Positions 9,236-18,684 of a stretch of 64,000 bases of DNA are shown piece after piece. The stretch's first letter is position 1. Every line of letters begins with the position of its first letter. The translations under genes were made by a program, and so were the position numbers. This DNA comes from Spirosoma arboris (GTDB lineage: Bacteria > Bacteroidota > Bacteroidia > Cytophagales > Spirosomataceae): positions 1 to 64,000 of the forward strand of contig NZ_WPIN01000025.1 of NCBI RefSeq assembly GCF_009754945.1. Direction: 5' to 3'. The notes beneath the pieces were generated by a model. The model was not told the origin of the DNA. It did not search any database and was given only the letters and a program-made list of their open reading frames with translations.

Positions 9236-10069
9236 ATGCAAACGAAATTTACCAGCCCTGTGAAAGGGAATAATAAAGGAAGTTGTCTAAAATTAGCGAC
9301 CTATTTAGAAAAAGAAAATGACAAAAAAATTGAATTAGAGCGAAGCTATTTTTTCTCTGTTGATCGCGACCGCTGCAATAAGTGGGAAGTCGTTCAGCAG
9401 ATTGATAACAACGGAAAAGGTCAGGGACTTGAACGCAAAGACGACCGGTTTTACTCGCTGGTAATTAGTCCCTCTCAGGCTGAATTAGCGCACATCGGCG
9501 ATGACTCGCAACTGCTGAAAGACTACACGCGGCAAGTCATGGAGAACTACGCGGCCAATTTTGGAAAGGGGATTGAAAGTCAAAATTTAGTCTGGTACGC
9601 CAAGATCGAACATGAGCGCAAACACGGTTTTGACAGCCCCGAGGTAAAGGCCGGACTGGCCCAGGCCAACGAGTTGAAGATGGGCGATCAGCGCCACATT
9701 CATATCATCGTTTCTCGTTGTGCGGCTCGTGAGAACGGCCATGTATTACAAGCCGAACGTCAGTTGACTAACAATGACCGCACGATGAGTCTATCCCCGA
9801 TGACCAACCAACGGGGCATAAATGGGGGAGCGGTGAAATCGGGCTTTGATCGAGATGCCTTCTTTCGGGCTAACGAACGCAGTTTTGACGAACAGTTTAG
9901 CTACAGTCGAGGCCTATCTGAAGGGTATGACTATTGCAATGCCCTGAAGAACGGCAGCCATCACCAGTACGAGCAGTCGCTGAGCCAGTCGAGAGGACTA
10001 GAATTAACCCAAGAACCTACATTACAACGGTCAGTTGACCGTTCCGCTGAACTGTCAGCGGGCTTTTAA
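9236..10069 (+). CDS. DUF5712 relaxase-like mobilization protein (BfmC/BtgB-like)
   Basis: A 277-residue protein of the DUF5712 type found beside BfmA in Bacteroidota mobilizable elements. Visible landmarks are GNNKGSCLKLATYLEKEN at the N-terminus, FYSLVISPSQAELAHIG, VWYAKIEHERKHG and the histidine pair in RHIHIIVSR (about residues 158-166), which resembles the metal-binding HUH motif of MobV/MobA relaxases. A relaxase would nick oriT and lead the single strand into the recipient. The tyrosine nucleophile is not certain. It lies between the accessory gene (2-base gap) and the coupling-protein gene (17-base gap). Confidence 0.78.
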   Translation: MQTKFTSPVKGNNKGSCLKLATYLEKENDKKIELERSYFFSVDRDRCNKWEVVQQIDNNGKGQGLERKDDRFYSLVISPSQAELAHIGDDSQLLKDYTRQVMENYAANFGKGIESQNLVWYAKIEHERKHGFDSPEVKAGLAQANELKMGDQRHIHIIVSRCAARENGHVLQAERQLTNNDRTMSLSPMTNQRGINGGAVKSGFDRDAFFRANERSFDEQFSYSRGLSEGYDYCNALKNGSHHQYEQSLSQSRGLELTQEPTLQRSVDRSAELSAGF

Positions 10070-10086
10070 ACAACACCTAACTAAAG

Positions 10087-11847
10087 ATGAATATGCAACA
10101 GCCATATGAGGGGCGAGAATTTTGGAAAGTGATTGGCAAACTGGTTGTGTTCACCCTGATTGCGGCCTTAGGCGGCTTTTTAATTCAGATGGTATTGGAG
10201 GCCATGTTTCACACCATCGGCATGGGTCGGTGGCCTACGGTGCAAAAGATTGAGAAATGGGCAGGCTGGGGATTCGGACTTTATTTCTTTGTTCAGCTAG
10301 CGGCTCCGGGCATGAAAAAGCCCAGTCTAAGTAAAGCCAGCGTGACGACCCGCACCGGCTTACGCGTGAAAACCGGGGTCTATAACTTGGCCACCCAGGA
10401 GAGCGACATTCGCACCATCAAAATTACCAAGCCTACGCACCATACGCTGATCGCCGGTTCGCCCGGCAGTGGTAAAAGTTTTAGTCTATTAGAGCCTATT
10501 CTGATGCAGGCCATGCAGCAAGGTAAAGCCGGTCTGGTCTATGATTACAAGTTTCCCTCCCTGGCTCCGTTGGTAGCGGCTACCGTGCCCGAAAGTACTA
10601 AGGACTATTACATCAATTTTGATGATTTGCGCTATTCCCACCGGGTCAACCCGATCCATCCTCAAGTGATGACCGAAATGGCCTACGCCAAACAGTTCGC
10701 CACCATCATCGTGAAAAACCTGGCGGGGAATGGGGGCGATAGCCACGCTTTTTTTACCAATTCGGCCATTGGCTACTTAAGTCTGATCTTGTGGTATCTG
10801 CGCACCGAGCAGCCTGGATTATGCACCTTGCCTCATGCCATTTTACTGGCTTTCCAAGAGACGGAGAAAGTTGTTGAGCTGTTGGAGCGGAGTCGGGACA
10901 GTGTAATACGGACAGCCGTGAAGCCCATTCGCACGGCACTGAAATCCAGCAACCAGCTCGCGGCCATTGAAGGCACCTTGCAACAAGGTTTACAAACGCT
11001 GATTTCGGCTAAGCTGTTTTGGGTGCTGTCGGGCAATGACTTTCAATTGGACTTGAATAATCCCAAGGATCCTAAAGTACTGGTGTTGGGCAATACGGCT
11101 AAGCTGGATGAAGTGTACGGACCGGTATTAGCGCTGCTGGCCACAGTCGCCTTGAAAGAGATGAATCAGTCGGGCAAGGCCGAGAGTATCTTTATGGTCG
11201 ATGAGTTTCCGACGATCTATATTCCTCGCTTTGAGACCTACCCGGCCACGTGTCGCAGCAACGGCGTAGAGGTCATTATTGGTATCCAGGATTTCGCTCA
11301 GATGGAAGATCGCTACGGACGGACCATGAAAAACGCTATCTTGGGTACACTCTCCAACCAGTTCTTTGGGATGCAAGCTAATCTGGAATCCGCGAAGTAC
11401 GTTTCGGAGCTATGGGGCAAAGAGGAAGTGCAAACCACCTCAACGAGTCAGGGCGAGTCCAGTAACGGACATCGGCAGAACAGCAACGTCGGTCAGTCGT
11501 TCAGTTTGACCCAGCGGCAACGCATCCAAGTGCAGGATGTATCGAACCTGAAACAAGGCGAATTTTATGGGAAGCTGTTTCAGAGCGATTACAGCACCTT
11601 CAAAGCGCAGATCCGGCCCGTTGATCGGCCAGCCTCCCCCCGGTGGAAACCGTTTCAGGAAGTAACGGAAGCCATGCTGGAAACTAATTTTAGCCGGATT
11701 GAGCGGGAAATTACGACGCTCATGCAAGGGTTGCCGCCTAAACCACTCGAACCCCTGCCCCCGGCACCAGTGCCTAAACCAACGCCAGCGCCACCCTCCA
11801 CGCCTAAACCGAACCGACCAGAACCAGATTTAGCTGACGACTTTTAG
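10087..11847 (+). CDS. type IV coupling protein (VirD4/TraG-like)
   Basis: A 586-residue inner-membrane ATPase that would bring the relaxase-DNA complex to a mating channel. Two N-terminal membrane segments (about residues 15-37 and 58-75) are followed by a Walker A motif GSPGSGKS (about 130) and a Walker B stretch SIFMVDEFPTIY (about 370). The tail after residue 555 is rich in proline. It is the last gene of the mob operon. No type IV secretion genes are in the window, so the module would be mobilizable rather than self-transmissible unless they lie elsewhere. Confidence 0.88.
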   Translation: MNMQQPYEGREFWKVIGKLVVFTLIAALGGFLIQMVLEAMFHTIGMGRWPTVQKIEKWAGWGFGLYFFVQLAAPGMKKPSLSKASVTTRTGLRVKTGVYNLATQESDIRTIKITKPTHHTLIAGSPGSGKSFSLLEPILMQAMQQGKAGLVYDYKFPSLAPLVAATVPESTKDYYINFDDLRYSHRVNPIHPQVMTEMAYAKQFATIIVKNLAGNGGDSHAFFTNSAIGYLSLILWYLRTEQPGLCTLPHAILLAFQETEKVVELLERSRDSVIRTAVKPIRTALKSSNQLAAIEGTLQQGLQTLISAKLFWVLSGNDFQLDLNNPKDPKVLVLGNTAKLDEVYGPVLALLATVALKEMNQSGKAESIFMVDEFPTIYIPRFETYPATCRSNGVEVIIGIQDFAQMEDRYGRTMKNAILGTLSNQFFGMQANLESAKYVSELWGKEEVQTTSTSQGESSNGHRQNSNVGQSFSLTQRQRIQVQDVSNLKQGEFYGKLFQSDYSTFKAQIRPVDRPASPRWKPFQEVTEAMLETNFSRIEREITTLMQGLPPKPLEPLPPAPVPKPTPAPPSTPKPNRPEPDLADDF

Positions 11848-11849
11848 GC

Positions 11850-11951
11850 GAGTCTACTGCCTTCGGCGACCCCTTAGCGGGGAGCAGACTCAATAGGCGG
11901 AGCGAATCAGGCCGGTCATCATGACCGGCCTGATTCGCTCCGCCTATTGAG
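11850..11951. terminator. imperfect hairpin plus 63-nt palindrome between convergent genes
   Basis: An imperfect stem joins 11850-11861 to 11880-11891. It overlaps a much stronger structure in which 11889-11919 is the exact reverse complement of 11921-11951, around the single base 11920. The palindrome starts three bases after the coupling-protein terminator stem ends and its right arm touches the stop codon of the permease at 11952. It is placed to act as a bidirectional terminator between two convergent genes, but 31-bp arms are far longer than a normal terminator and there is no T-run. Confidence 0.6.
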
Positions 11952-14324
11952 CTATTCGCTTCGTAGTGACTTGACGGGATCTAATAAGGCCGCTTTGATA
12001 CTTTGAAAACCAATCGTCAATAAGGCGACCCCAATGGCTAACAATCCCGCTAGCACGAAGACCCAACCACTGATCTCGATCCGGTAGGCAAAACCCTGTA
12101 ACCACTGACTCATCGCGTACCAGGCTAGCGGAATCGCCAGGATAATAGCTACTACGACTAGTTTGAGAAAATCACCGGCCAATAACGCCACCACACTGGC
12201 AACGGAGGCTCCCAGTACTTTACGAACCCCGATTTCCTTGGTGCGTTGTTGGGCCGTGAAGGAAGCAAGACCCAGTAGGCCCAGACAGGCAATGAAAATG
12301 GTCAACAACGCAAATAAGTTGGTTAGCTGCCTAACGATCTGTTCGCTCTGGTAGAGTTTTTGATATTCTTCATCGACGAACTGATACGTAAATGGAAACT
12401 GGGGTTCTAGCTGCTTGTAAACACGCTCTAAGCTGGCCAGAGCCTGCCTCGTTTGACCAGGCTTGGTTTTGATCAATACATCGCCCCAATCTAAATGGCG
12501 ATTGTACATTAGGACTAAAGGTTGGATCGGATCATGTAATGACGCTAAGTGAAAATCACGGACCACGCCAATGATCGTCCCTCGTCGTTGGAAAAGACCT
12601 AGGGGCTTGCCAATAGGATCTGTATACCCAGTCAATTTCAGGGCTGATTCATTAATGACGTAGGCTGTCGAATCGGTTGAAAAAGATGGCGAGAAGCCAC
12701 GCCCCTGTACTAGTTTCAGCTTCAGCATTTGAAAAAAGTCGTCTCCAACGGTATTATGGACAACCACCGTTTTCGTATTGGGATTTTTTCCTGCCCAGTC
12801 CAGGTCATAAGCTAGCGTACTGATTTGTGAAGGAGGAGCAGACGTACAAGTCACCGCCTGTATACCCGGCATATTAACAAGCTGTTCCTTGAAGACAAGA
12901 TATTTGGCCGCTAGATCGCCCACAAATGGAGTGTAGATTAAGTTCTCTCGTTCATAGCCCAAGTTCTTAGTTTGCAAATAATGCACTTGTTGGGAGACCA
13001 CAATGGTACCGATGATCATTAACATCGATAGCACAAATTGGAAAACGACCAGCCCCCGACGAAACAACTGAGCCTGTGGACTAAAACGCAAGGCACTCTT
13101 TAATACGTTGATCGGATGCAATGAGGATAAAAACAAAGCGGGGTAGCTGCCGGATAGAGCGCCTGTCAGGAGGCCTAGTCCCAGGAGGCTTATCCAAAAC
13201 AAAGGGTGGCTAAAGGGCAGGCTAATCTGCTTTCCCGTCAGGCTGTCGAAGCTAGGCAGTAGTAAAGCAACTAACAGAACCGCGACGAGAATGGCTAAAA
13301 AAGTTAAGAGTAACGCTTCCCCCATAAATTGAATACCTAGCCAGAAGCGCAGGGCTCCAATCGTTTTCCGGATGCCGACCTCCTTGGCTCGGCCGCCCGA
13401 GCGAGCGGTAGCCAGGTTCATAAAGTTGATGCAGGCAATCAACAATATAAACAGACCAACCAGGCTAAACAAGCGTACATAGTCGATACGTCCCCCGTCG
13501 GGTACGCCCTCTTTGAAGGTCGCGTGCAGATACATCTCATCGAAGCGTTGCATGCCCAACTCCACCTGAAATCCGTCGCCTTCCCGTCCATGCAGGTAAG
13601 CCTGTAAGAAGTTTTTTAGCTTAGCTTCTACTTTTATTGGATCGGCCTGGGTTTGCAGTTGAATATAGGTGTTAGGACTTCGATAAATCCATTCTTTCAA
13701 CCAGCCCACTTCGTCCACGCGCGCCTGCCAGTTGGTCAAATAATCAAACTTCTCCGATGTATTGGCCGGTAGGTCTTCAAAAACCGCACTGACCATCACA
13801 TCTTTTCGGTTATTATAGCGTAAAGTCTTGCCAAGCGCCCGGTGAGGACTGCCAAAGAAAATAATCGCCATTTTTCGGGATATCGCCATTTTCGTCGGAT
13901 CCGTGAGAGCCGTTTGGGGATTGCCTTCTAAGAGGGGATAGCTGAACATCTTAAAAAAATCAACCCCGGCACTGGCCCCCTCCATACTGACGATCTTTTC
14001 GCCAACTTTAAACGTTTCCTTGACCCGCCATCCAAAGCTAGCGGCATAGTTGACTTCGGGCACGTTTCGTTTCAACTCATCGGCCAATAAGCCAGGCGTC
14101 CAATGACCCGCCTGCACTTTACCTTCCGAAAAAACCCGTTCATAGACACTATACAAGCGGTCTCGATTGACATGAAATGAATCGACGCTATATTCATCTT
14201 GGACCCATAACCCGATCAGTAGCGCGCAGCCCATGCCTAGAGCTAAGCCCAGAATATTGATGGAAGAAAATGCTTTATTGTGCGTAATGGTACGCCAAGC
14301 GATTTTAATATAGTTTCGTATCAT
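11952..14324 (-). CDS. FtsX-family ABC transporter permease (MacB-like)
   Basis: A 790-residue permease without its own ATPase domain. It has an N-terminal membrane anchor after MIRNYIKIAWRTITHNK, a large periplasmic MacB_PCD region, a first FtsX block with the motif AKEVGIRKTIGA, and a second FtsX block with TKEIGVRKVLGAS, ending DPVKSLRSE. Members of this group are thought to work with a separate ABC ATPase in export or envelope stress. A longer frame starts at 14381, but homologues start MIRNY, so 14324 is chosen. A sigma-54-like promoter and paired palindromes lie upstream (14354-14481). The 3' 70 bases closely match those of the next permease, showing duplication or conversion. Confidence 0.9.
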   Translation of the reverse strand: MIRNYIKIAWRTITHNKAFSSINILGLALGMGCALLIGLWVQDEYSVDSFHVNRDRLYSVYERVFSEGKVQAGHWTPGLLADELKRNVPEVNYAASFGWRVKETFKVGEKIVSMEGASAGVDFFKMFSYPLLEGNPQTALTDPTKMAISRKMAIIFFGSPHRALGKTLRYNNRKDVMVSAVFEDLPANTSEKFDYLTNWQARVDEVGWLKEWIYRSPNTYIQLQTQADPIKVEAKLKNFLQAYLHGREGDGFQVELGMQRFDEMYLHATFKEGVPDGGRIDYVRLFSLVGLFILLIACINFMNLATARSGGRAKEVGIRKTIGALRFWLGIQFMGEALLLTFLAILVAVLLVALLLPSFDSLTGKQISLPFSHPLFWISLLGLGLLTGALSGSYPALFLSSLHPINVLKSALRFSPQAQLFRRGLVVFQFVLSMLMIIGTIVVSQQVHYLQTKNLGYERENLIYTPFVGDLAAKYLVFKEQLVNMPGIQAVTCTSAPPSQISTLAYDLDWAGKNPNTKTVVVHNTVGDDFFQMLKLKLVQGRGFSPSFSTDSTAYVINESALKLTGYTDPIGKPLGLFQRRGTIIGVVRDFHLASLHDPIQPLVLMYNRHLDWGDVLIKTKPGQTRQALASLERVYKQLEPQFPFTYQFVDEEYQKLYQSEQIVRQLTNLFALLTIFIACLGLLGLASFTAQQRTKEIGVRKVLGASVASVVALLAGDFLKLVVVAIILAIPLAWYAMSQWLQGFAYRIEISGWVFVLAGLLAIGVALLTIGFQSIKAALLDPVKSLRSE

Positions 14325-14353
14325 GTCAGTCGGTTGTTCTTCTGTTGGAAGAT

Positions 14354-14481
14354 ACGGGGAGCGTTGCAAACAACAGACCAAGCTGCTTTCTACAGCCTCT
14401 ACGGTCTACATAGCTCCTTTTTAGCAAATTAGCCAAGTTCTTATGTCCAGAAACGGACGACCTTGTGTCCATTTCTGAACA
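14354..14481 (-). promoter_or_regulatory. sigma-54-like promoter with paired upstream palindromes
   Basis: On the minus strand TTGG (14381-14378), ten bases, then GCA (14367-14365) fit the -24/-12 pattern of sigma-54. Upstream are TGTCC-AGAAAC-GGACG (14444-14459) and TGTCC-ATTTCT-GAACA (14466-14481), 22 bp centre to centre, at about -97 and -119 from the predicted start near 14354. The same design precedes the other four permease units. Confidence 0.65.
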
Positions 14482-14610
14482 GTCACCATGTAGGTTTAGT
14501 AGTAGGGAATCAGTTTGTAAAGGGGCAGCTTTGCCCCTCGGCGAACGGCAAGTCGTTAGGGAGTCAAGGAATCCGACCACTAAATCAATCGGATGCCTTG
14601 ACAGAAGACT

Positions 14611-17031
14611 CTATTCGCTTCGTAGTGACTTGACGGGATCTACTAAGGCCGCTTTGATACTCTGAAAACTGACGGTCAAAAGCGCAATCGTCACGGCCAG
14701 TAAACCCGCCAGGCCAAACATCCACCAGGCAATTTCGATCTTATAAGGAAAATCAGCTAGCCACTTGTTCATGACGTACCATCCAACCGGTGAAGCAATT
14801 ACTAAGGCAATCAGCACCAATCGGACGAAATCCGTCGAGAATAAACCGACTATATGCCCCGTTGATGCACCCAGAACTTTGCGGATACCCACTTCTTTGG
14901 TTCGCGATTCGGCCATGAATGCGACTACGCCGTATAGTCCTAAACACCCAATGAAAATGGCAATGCCCGCCAGCAGCCGAAAAAACGAATATAGGCGCTC
15001 CTCGCTCTTGTAAAAATTAGCTAAGATCTGGTCCAAAAAATCGTATTTAAACATAAAGTCGGGGAAGGTCGCATTCCAGGTGGTTTCCACTTCACCGAGT
15101 AACCGATGGATGGCCTCGGTGCCGCCCTGTTGGGTGGATAGCTTGATACCCAGTACACTATAAGCATCGCGCCAGTTGGTCAGCACGCAGGGGCTGGTTT
15201 GCTGATGCAGGGAGAACGTACTGAAATCCTTCACAACGCCCACAATCTGCTTTTTCTTGAATCCGTTTAGAGTTAGGTACTTGCCTAAAATTTGACTCGG
15301 TTCGCGAAGACCGATTCTTTTCACAAACGACTCATTGACTACTAAGTCCCGCATCGTATCGGCGGGGAGATACAGGCGTCCGGCAATCAGTTTCAGACCG
15401 TAGGTATGCAGATAAGCGGTGTCGGCCACCCGCATCACCACGCTAAAATCCGCATCTTTATCGGCATTCTCGTAGCGAAAACCTTGGTTCCAATTGCCAT
15501 CCGATGAGGGTACGGAAATGCCGTAACTCATCGACTTCACATTGGGTAGACCAACCAGTTTAGCCTTCAGCGATTCTAATTGCCCCGATTTCCGTTCGGG
15601 TATTTGTACCGTCAGTAGAGCGTCTTTGCTGTAGCCCAAATCCGCCGAGCGTAAGTATTGTATCTGGCTATAGGCGATAAGGGTACCGATAATAAGCAGC
15701 TGAGAAATGGCAAACTGAAACACGATCAGGATCCGGCGAAGGGTCAACGGATTACGGCCAGTTAGACGCATTTTACCACGCAGGGCCAAAACAGGCTGAT
15801 AACCCGCCAGCACGAATGCCGGATAGAAACCCGCCAACACCGTGGTCAGCAACGCCAGCACCAGCACGAAGCCAACCACAACAGGGTCCAGGATAGACAG
15901 GGCGGTCGCTTTAAGGTCGAGCAACTCCGCTACGTAAGGCATCGATACTGTCGTAACCCCAAACGCCAGCCCAACGGCCAGGCCGGTGAGTAAACCCGTC
16001 TCACTCAAAAACTGCCGCATTAGTTGCGTTCGAGTACTACCGAGTACTTTCCGAACCCCCACTTCCTTAGCCCGGCGAATGACCTGGGCCGTGGCCAGAT
16101 TGATGAAGTTGACGCAGGCCGTAATCAGAATAAACACGCCGATCAGAGCCATCCCCCAAATTGTCTGTTTACTCACCGTTCGACCGGCTGCATTCTGGGT
16201 ACGGGTATCGAAATGAATAGTGGTTAGGGGTTGTAATTCGTACCGAAGCTCGTTGGCCAGCTCCGGTTTCATGTATTTGTGGGTGAATGGCACAAATTGT
16301 TGTTCGATTTGCGCGGGTGTCACCTTATCGGGCAACGTTATGTAGATTTGAGCACCACTGTAAGTAGAGGCCCACTCATTCCAATCGCTATTCGCTCCGA
16401 ATTGCTTAAGTGAGGCAAACGATAGGAGTACTTCAAAAGGTACGCTACTGGTAGCGGGCGGGTTCTGTACCACACCGGTTACGGTGAAATCCATTTTGTT
16501 TTCCACTCGGATGGTCTTCCCCAGTGGATCGGCATCCCCAAAATATTTATGCGCCATTCGTTCCGATAGGACGACGGTATTGGGATTCTGTACGGCCGTT
16601 TGGGGGTTTCCTTCCTCCCATTGATAGTCGAACATCTGAAAGTATTCCGGTTCTACAAAAGCAACCGTACTGCTTTCTTCCTGAAACTTACTCGCGTTCT
16701 TATCCTTTACTTTGATTAGAGCTCCATACGTTTGATACGCCATTGTTAGCTGATGCTTTAGCTCAGGAAAATCAGTACGCAGGGCAGCCAGCGCAGGTAA
16801 AGGAATACCAATATTACGACTATCTCCTCCTGATTTTTTGCTGTAGGTGATGAGTCGGTATGTGTGGTCAGCCTTGGCGTTATGGCGGTCATAACTGAGT
16901 TCATACCGGATGGCCAGAAATACGATCAGGCAACAGGCTAGTCCAAACGTGAGGCCGACCATATTGATGAGCGTGTAGTTCCAATTGCGCCGAAGGGCAC
17001 GGAGGGCGGTAACAAAATAATTTTTTAACAT
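14611..17031 (-). CDS. FtsX-family ABC transporter permease (MacB-like)
   Basis: An 806-residue permease of the same class as its downstream neighbour. It starts MLKNYFVTALRALRRNW, has a membrane segment, a periplasmic core domain, a first FtsX block with AKEVGVRKVLGS, a second with TKEVGIRKVLGAS, and ends DPVKSLRSE. No ATPase domain is present. The gap to the next permease (14325-14610) holds that gene's own promoter region, so the two are probably separate units. It should sit in the inner membrane with a partner ATPase encoded elsewhere. The substrate cannot be told from sequence. Confidence 0.9.
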   Translation of the reverse strand: MLKNYFVTALRALRRNWNYTLINMVGLTFGLACCLIVFLAIRYELSYDRHNAKADHTYRLITYSKKSGGDSRNIGIPLPALAALRTDFPELKHQLTMAYQTYGALIKVKDKNASKFQEESSTVAFVEPEYFQMFDYQWEEGNPQTAVQNPNTVVLSERMAHKYFGDADPLGKTIRVENKMDFTVTGVVQNPPATSSVPFEVLLSFASLKQFGANSDWNEWASTYSGAQIYITLPDKVTPAQIEQQFVPFTHKYMKPELANELRYELQPLTTIHFDTRTQNAAGRTVSKQTIWGMALIGVFILITACVNFINLATAQVIRRAKEVGVRKVLGSTRTQLMRQFLSETGLLTGLAVGLAFGVTTVSMPYVAELLDLKATALSILDPVVVGFVLVLALLTTVLAGFYPAFVLAGYQPVLALRGKMRLTGRNPLTLRRILIVFQFAISQLLIIGTLIAYSQIQYLRSADLGYSKDALLTVQIPERKSGQLESLKAKLVGLPNVKSMSYGISVPSSDGNWNQGFRYENADKDADFSVVMRVADTAYLHTYGLKLIAGRLYLPADTMRDLVVNESFVKRIGLREPSQILGKYLTLNGFKKKQIVGVVKDFSTFSLHQQTSPCVLTNWRDAYSVLGIKLSTQQGGTEAIHRLLGEVETTWNATFPDFMFKYDFLDQILANFYKSEERLYSFFRLLAGIAIFIGCLGLYGVVAFMAESRTKEVGIRKVLGASTGHIVGLFSTDFVRLVLIALVIASPVGWYVMNKWLADFPYKIEIAWWMFGLAGLLAVTIALLTVSFQSIKAALVDPVKSLRSE

Positions 17032-17157
17032 TGTCTTAGTGCCTTGCCTTCCTGTTGAGTTGGCGGTTGAAGAAAAAGGGGTTAGCTAACAAGGTATCTA
17101 CCTCCACTTTTGGCCTTCGGGGATTCTCACCGTCTGCCCTCCTATACTAACCTATGC

Positions 17158-17282
17158 GAACCAATGGCTCAACTATCATACCATCCCCTTAGACAGGCCT
17201 ACTACGGTGATAAAGTCGATACTCCGACCGACAACTGTACGATTTCGGACATCTTTACCTGTAAAATGTCCGCTTACGTATA
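17158..17282 (-). promoter_or_regulatory. sigma-54-like promoter with paired upstream palindromes (weaker)
   Basis: On the minus strand TGGTATG (17183-17177), four bases, then TTGA fit TGGCAYG-N4-TTGC with two mismatches. Upstream lie TGTAC-GATTTC-GGACA (17236-17251) and a half-conserved TGTCC-GCTTAC-GTATA (17267-17282). Spacing between centres is 31 bp here, three helical turns instead of two. This is the weakest of the five arrays. Confidence 0.45.
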
Positions 17283-17570
17283 GAATAAGGGTAGCCAAGC
17301 GAATGTAGAAGGCAAGCAAGCGCACCGCTGTGAGCCCGTACGAAACCCACTTATAAAAAATAGGTATATCGTCTGCTCGCTTAGGCGTTGTGAATTGACT
17401 GTTCCTAAATTAGAAAAGTACTATGCCCGGCGGCTTCTGAGAAGTTGGTTATATACTGTACTTTTCCGTTTTTGTTGTATAAAAATCTGATGTAATGAAA
17501 ATAATACCAGACGGGTGGCTTCACCACTTTTAGGCCTTCGATGAGAAAAATACAACATTACCTCAACTGG
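17283..17570. other. intergenic stretch without recognised gene
   Basis: AT-rich DNA behind the DUF5694 gene. The only structure noticed is a 9-bp inverted repeat, 17413-17421 with 17458-17466, around a 36-base loop. Confidence 0.4.
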
Positions 17571-18452
17571 CTACTTTAGATAATTCGTAACCGGTACTAC
17601 TGTAAACTCAGGGCTAGCTTCTAGTAAGTGCTTAAGAATATACATATGCGTGTTTCCATAAATGACTAATATCCGATCCATAGAACTAGTCACCAGGCGT
17701 TGGATATTCGAATAGATGCGCAGATTGCGATTGTAATAACGGGATATGAAGCCATCCGCCCCAATAGGTTCGCGGTTGGTGCCTCGTTTGGTTGTCACCA
17801 GCCACCGACCAATGCTTCTGGCTTGCGTTTTAGCTGAATTTAAGAAGGTGAGGTAGTCCTGTAGAGTGGAATAATATTTTAGCGAATCTTGTAGCGATGA
17901 ATAGCGGGTATAGTGGTTGTCCCAGTAGTCGAAGGAGGGATCAGATTGCTGTTGGTACTTAGTGAACATGATCAGCGAATCGGCTGGACTGAATTTAAGT
18001 CGAAATGCTTGGGCATCAATGGGGAAGAGTTCGGTATGACCTAAGCGTTTGGCCAGTTTAAAGCCCACTTGGAGTAGCTCCCCATCCGCTTCTACTCGTT
18101 GGTTACCACTGAATTCGCCTTTGCAATAAGCTGTGTAGAGGGAATCAATATAGTTCTTGCTGCTGGGGGAAGCTTCAATCGCTATTTTGGTGGGTTTGAA
18201 TCGGGCTAGCTGATTGAGCAGTTGATCAATTTGTTGCTGTCGAGTTGGCGTCAACATATCGACGCGCAGCGTAGTTGGTGTCGTGTTGGCATCTACTTTT
18301 TCGCCTGCAAAATGAAAGGTTCCTAATAATAAGACTTGAGGCTTCTGAGTATTCTTATCGAATAAGGCATCGATCTGCTGACGAAGTTGGGCGGTTTGGG
18401 CGTGGAGGCAAAGCGAATAAAACGTTAGAATAACGAAGTAGACAAATTTCAT
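17571..18452 (-). CDS. DUF5694 family exported protein
   Basis: A 293-residue protein with a signal peptide (MKFVYFVILTFYSLCLHAQ) followed by a domain with VLLLGTFHFAG near residue 40, AIEASPS, and a C-terminal VIYGNTHMYILKHLL. This fits DUF5694, related in layout to the TraB/Erythromycin-esterase-like fold with conserved GTFH and GN..H motifs. Periplasmic or outer-membrane attached location is likely. Biochemical role unknown. It stands alone with its own promoter region. Confidence 0.75.
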   Translation of the reverse strand: MKFVYFVILTFYSLCLHAQTAQLRQQIDALFDKNTQKPQVLLLGTFHFAGEKVDANTTPTTLRVDMLTPTRQQQIDQLLNQLARFKPTKIAIEASPSSKNYIDSLYTAYCKGEFSGNQRVEADGELLQVGFKLAKRLGHTELFPIDAQAFRLKFSPADSLIMFTKYQQQSDPSFDYWDNHYTRYSSLQDSLKYYSTLQDYLTFLNSAKTQARSIGRWLVTTKRGTNREPIGADGFISRYYNRNLRIYSNIQRLVTSSMDRILVIYGNTHMYILKHLLEASPEFTVVPVTNYLK

Positions 18453-18684
18453 GATGGTTGTATGGTAAATTCATACCAATGACACCAATCCTTTCTTACC
18501 GTTGCTTGTAGGCATGCTACATGAATCTTCAACAGGTCAAGCGAGCCATTTCCTAGAGAAACACTATAGTTTGTCACACTATAAACCACCTTTATCTACG
18601 GACAGATTAAGAGCTAGTTGACCCAGTTGGAAAGGGAATAAAGATAAGTCTGGTTAACTTGCTAGCTACTTTGTCGAATGCCCA

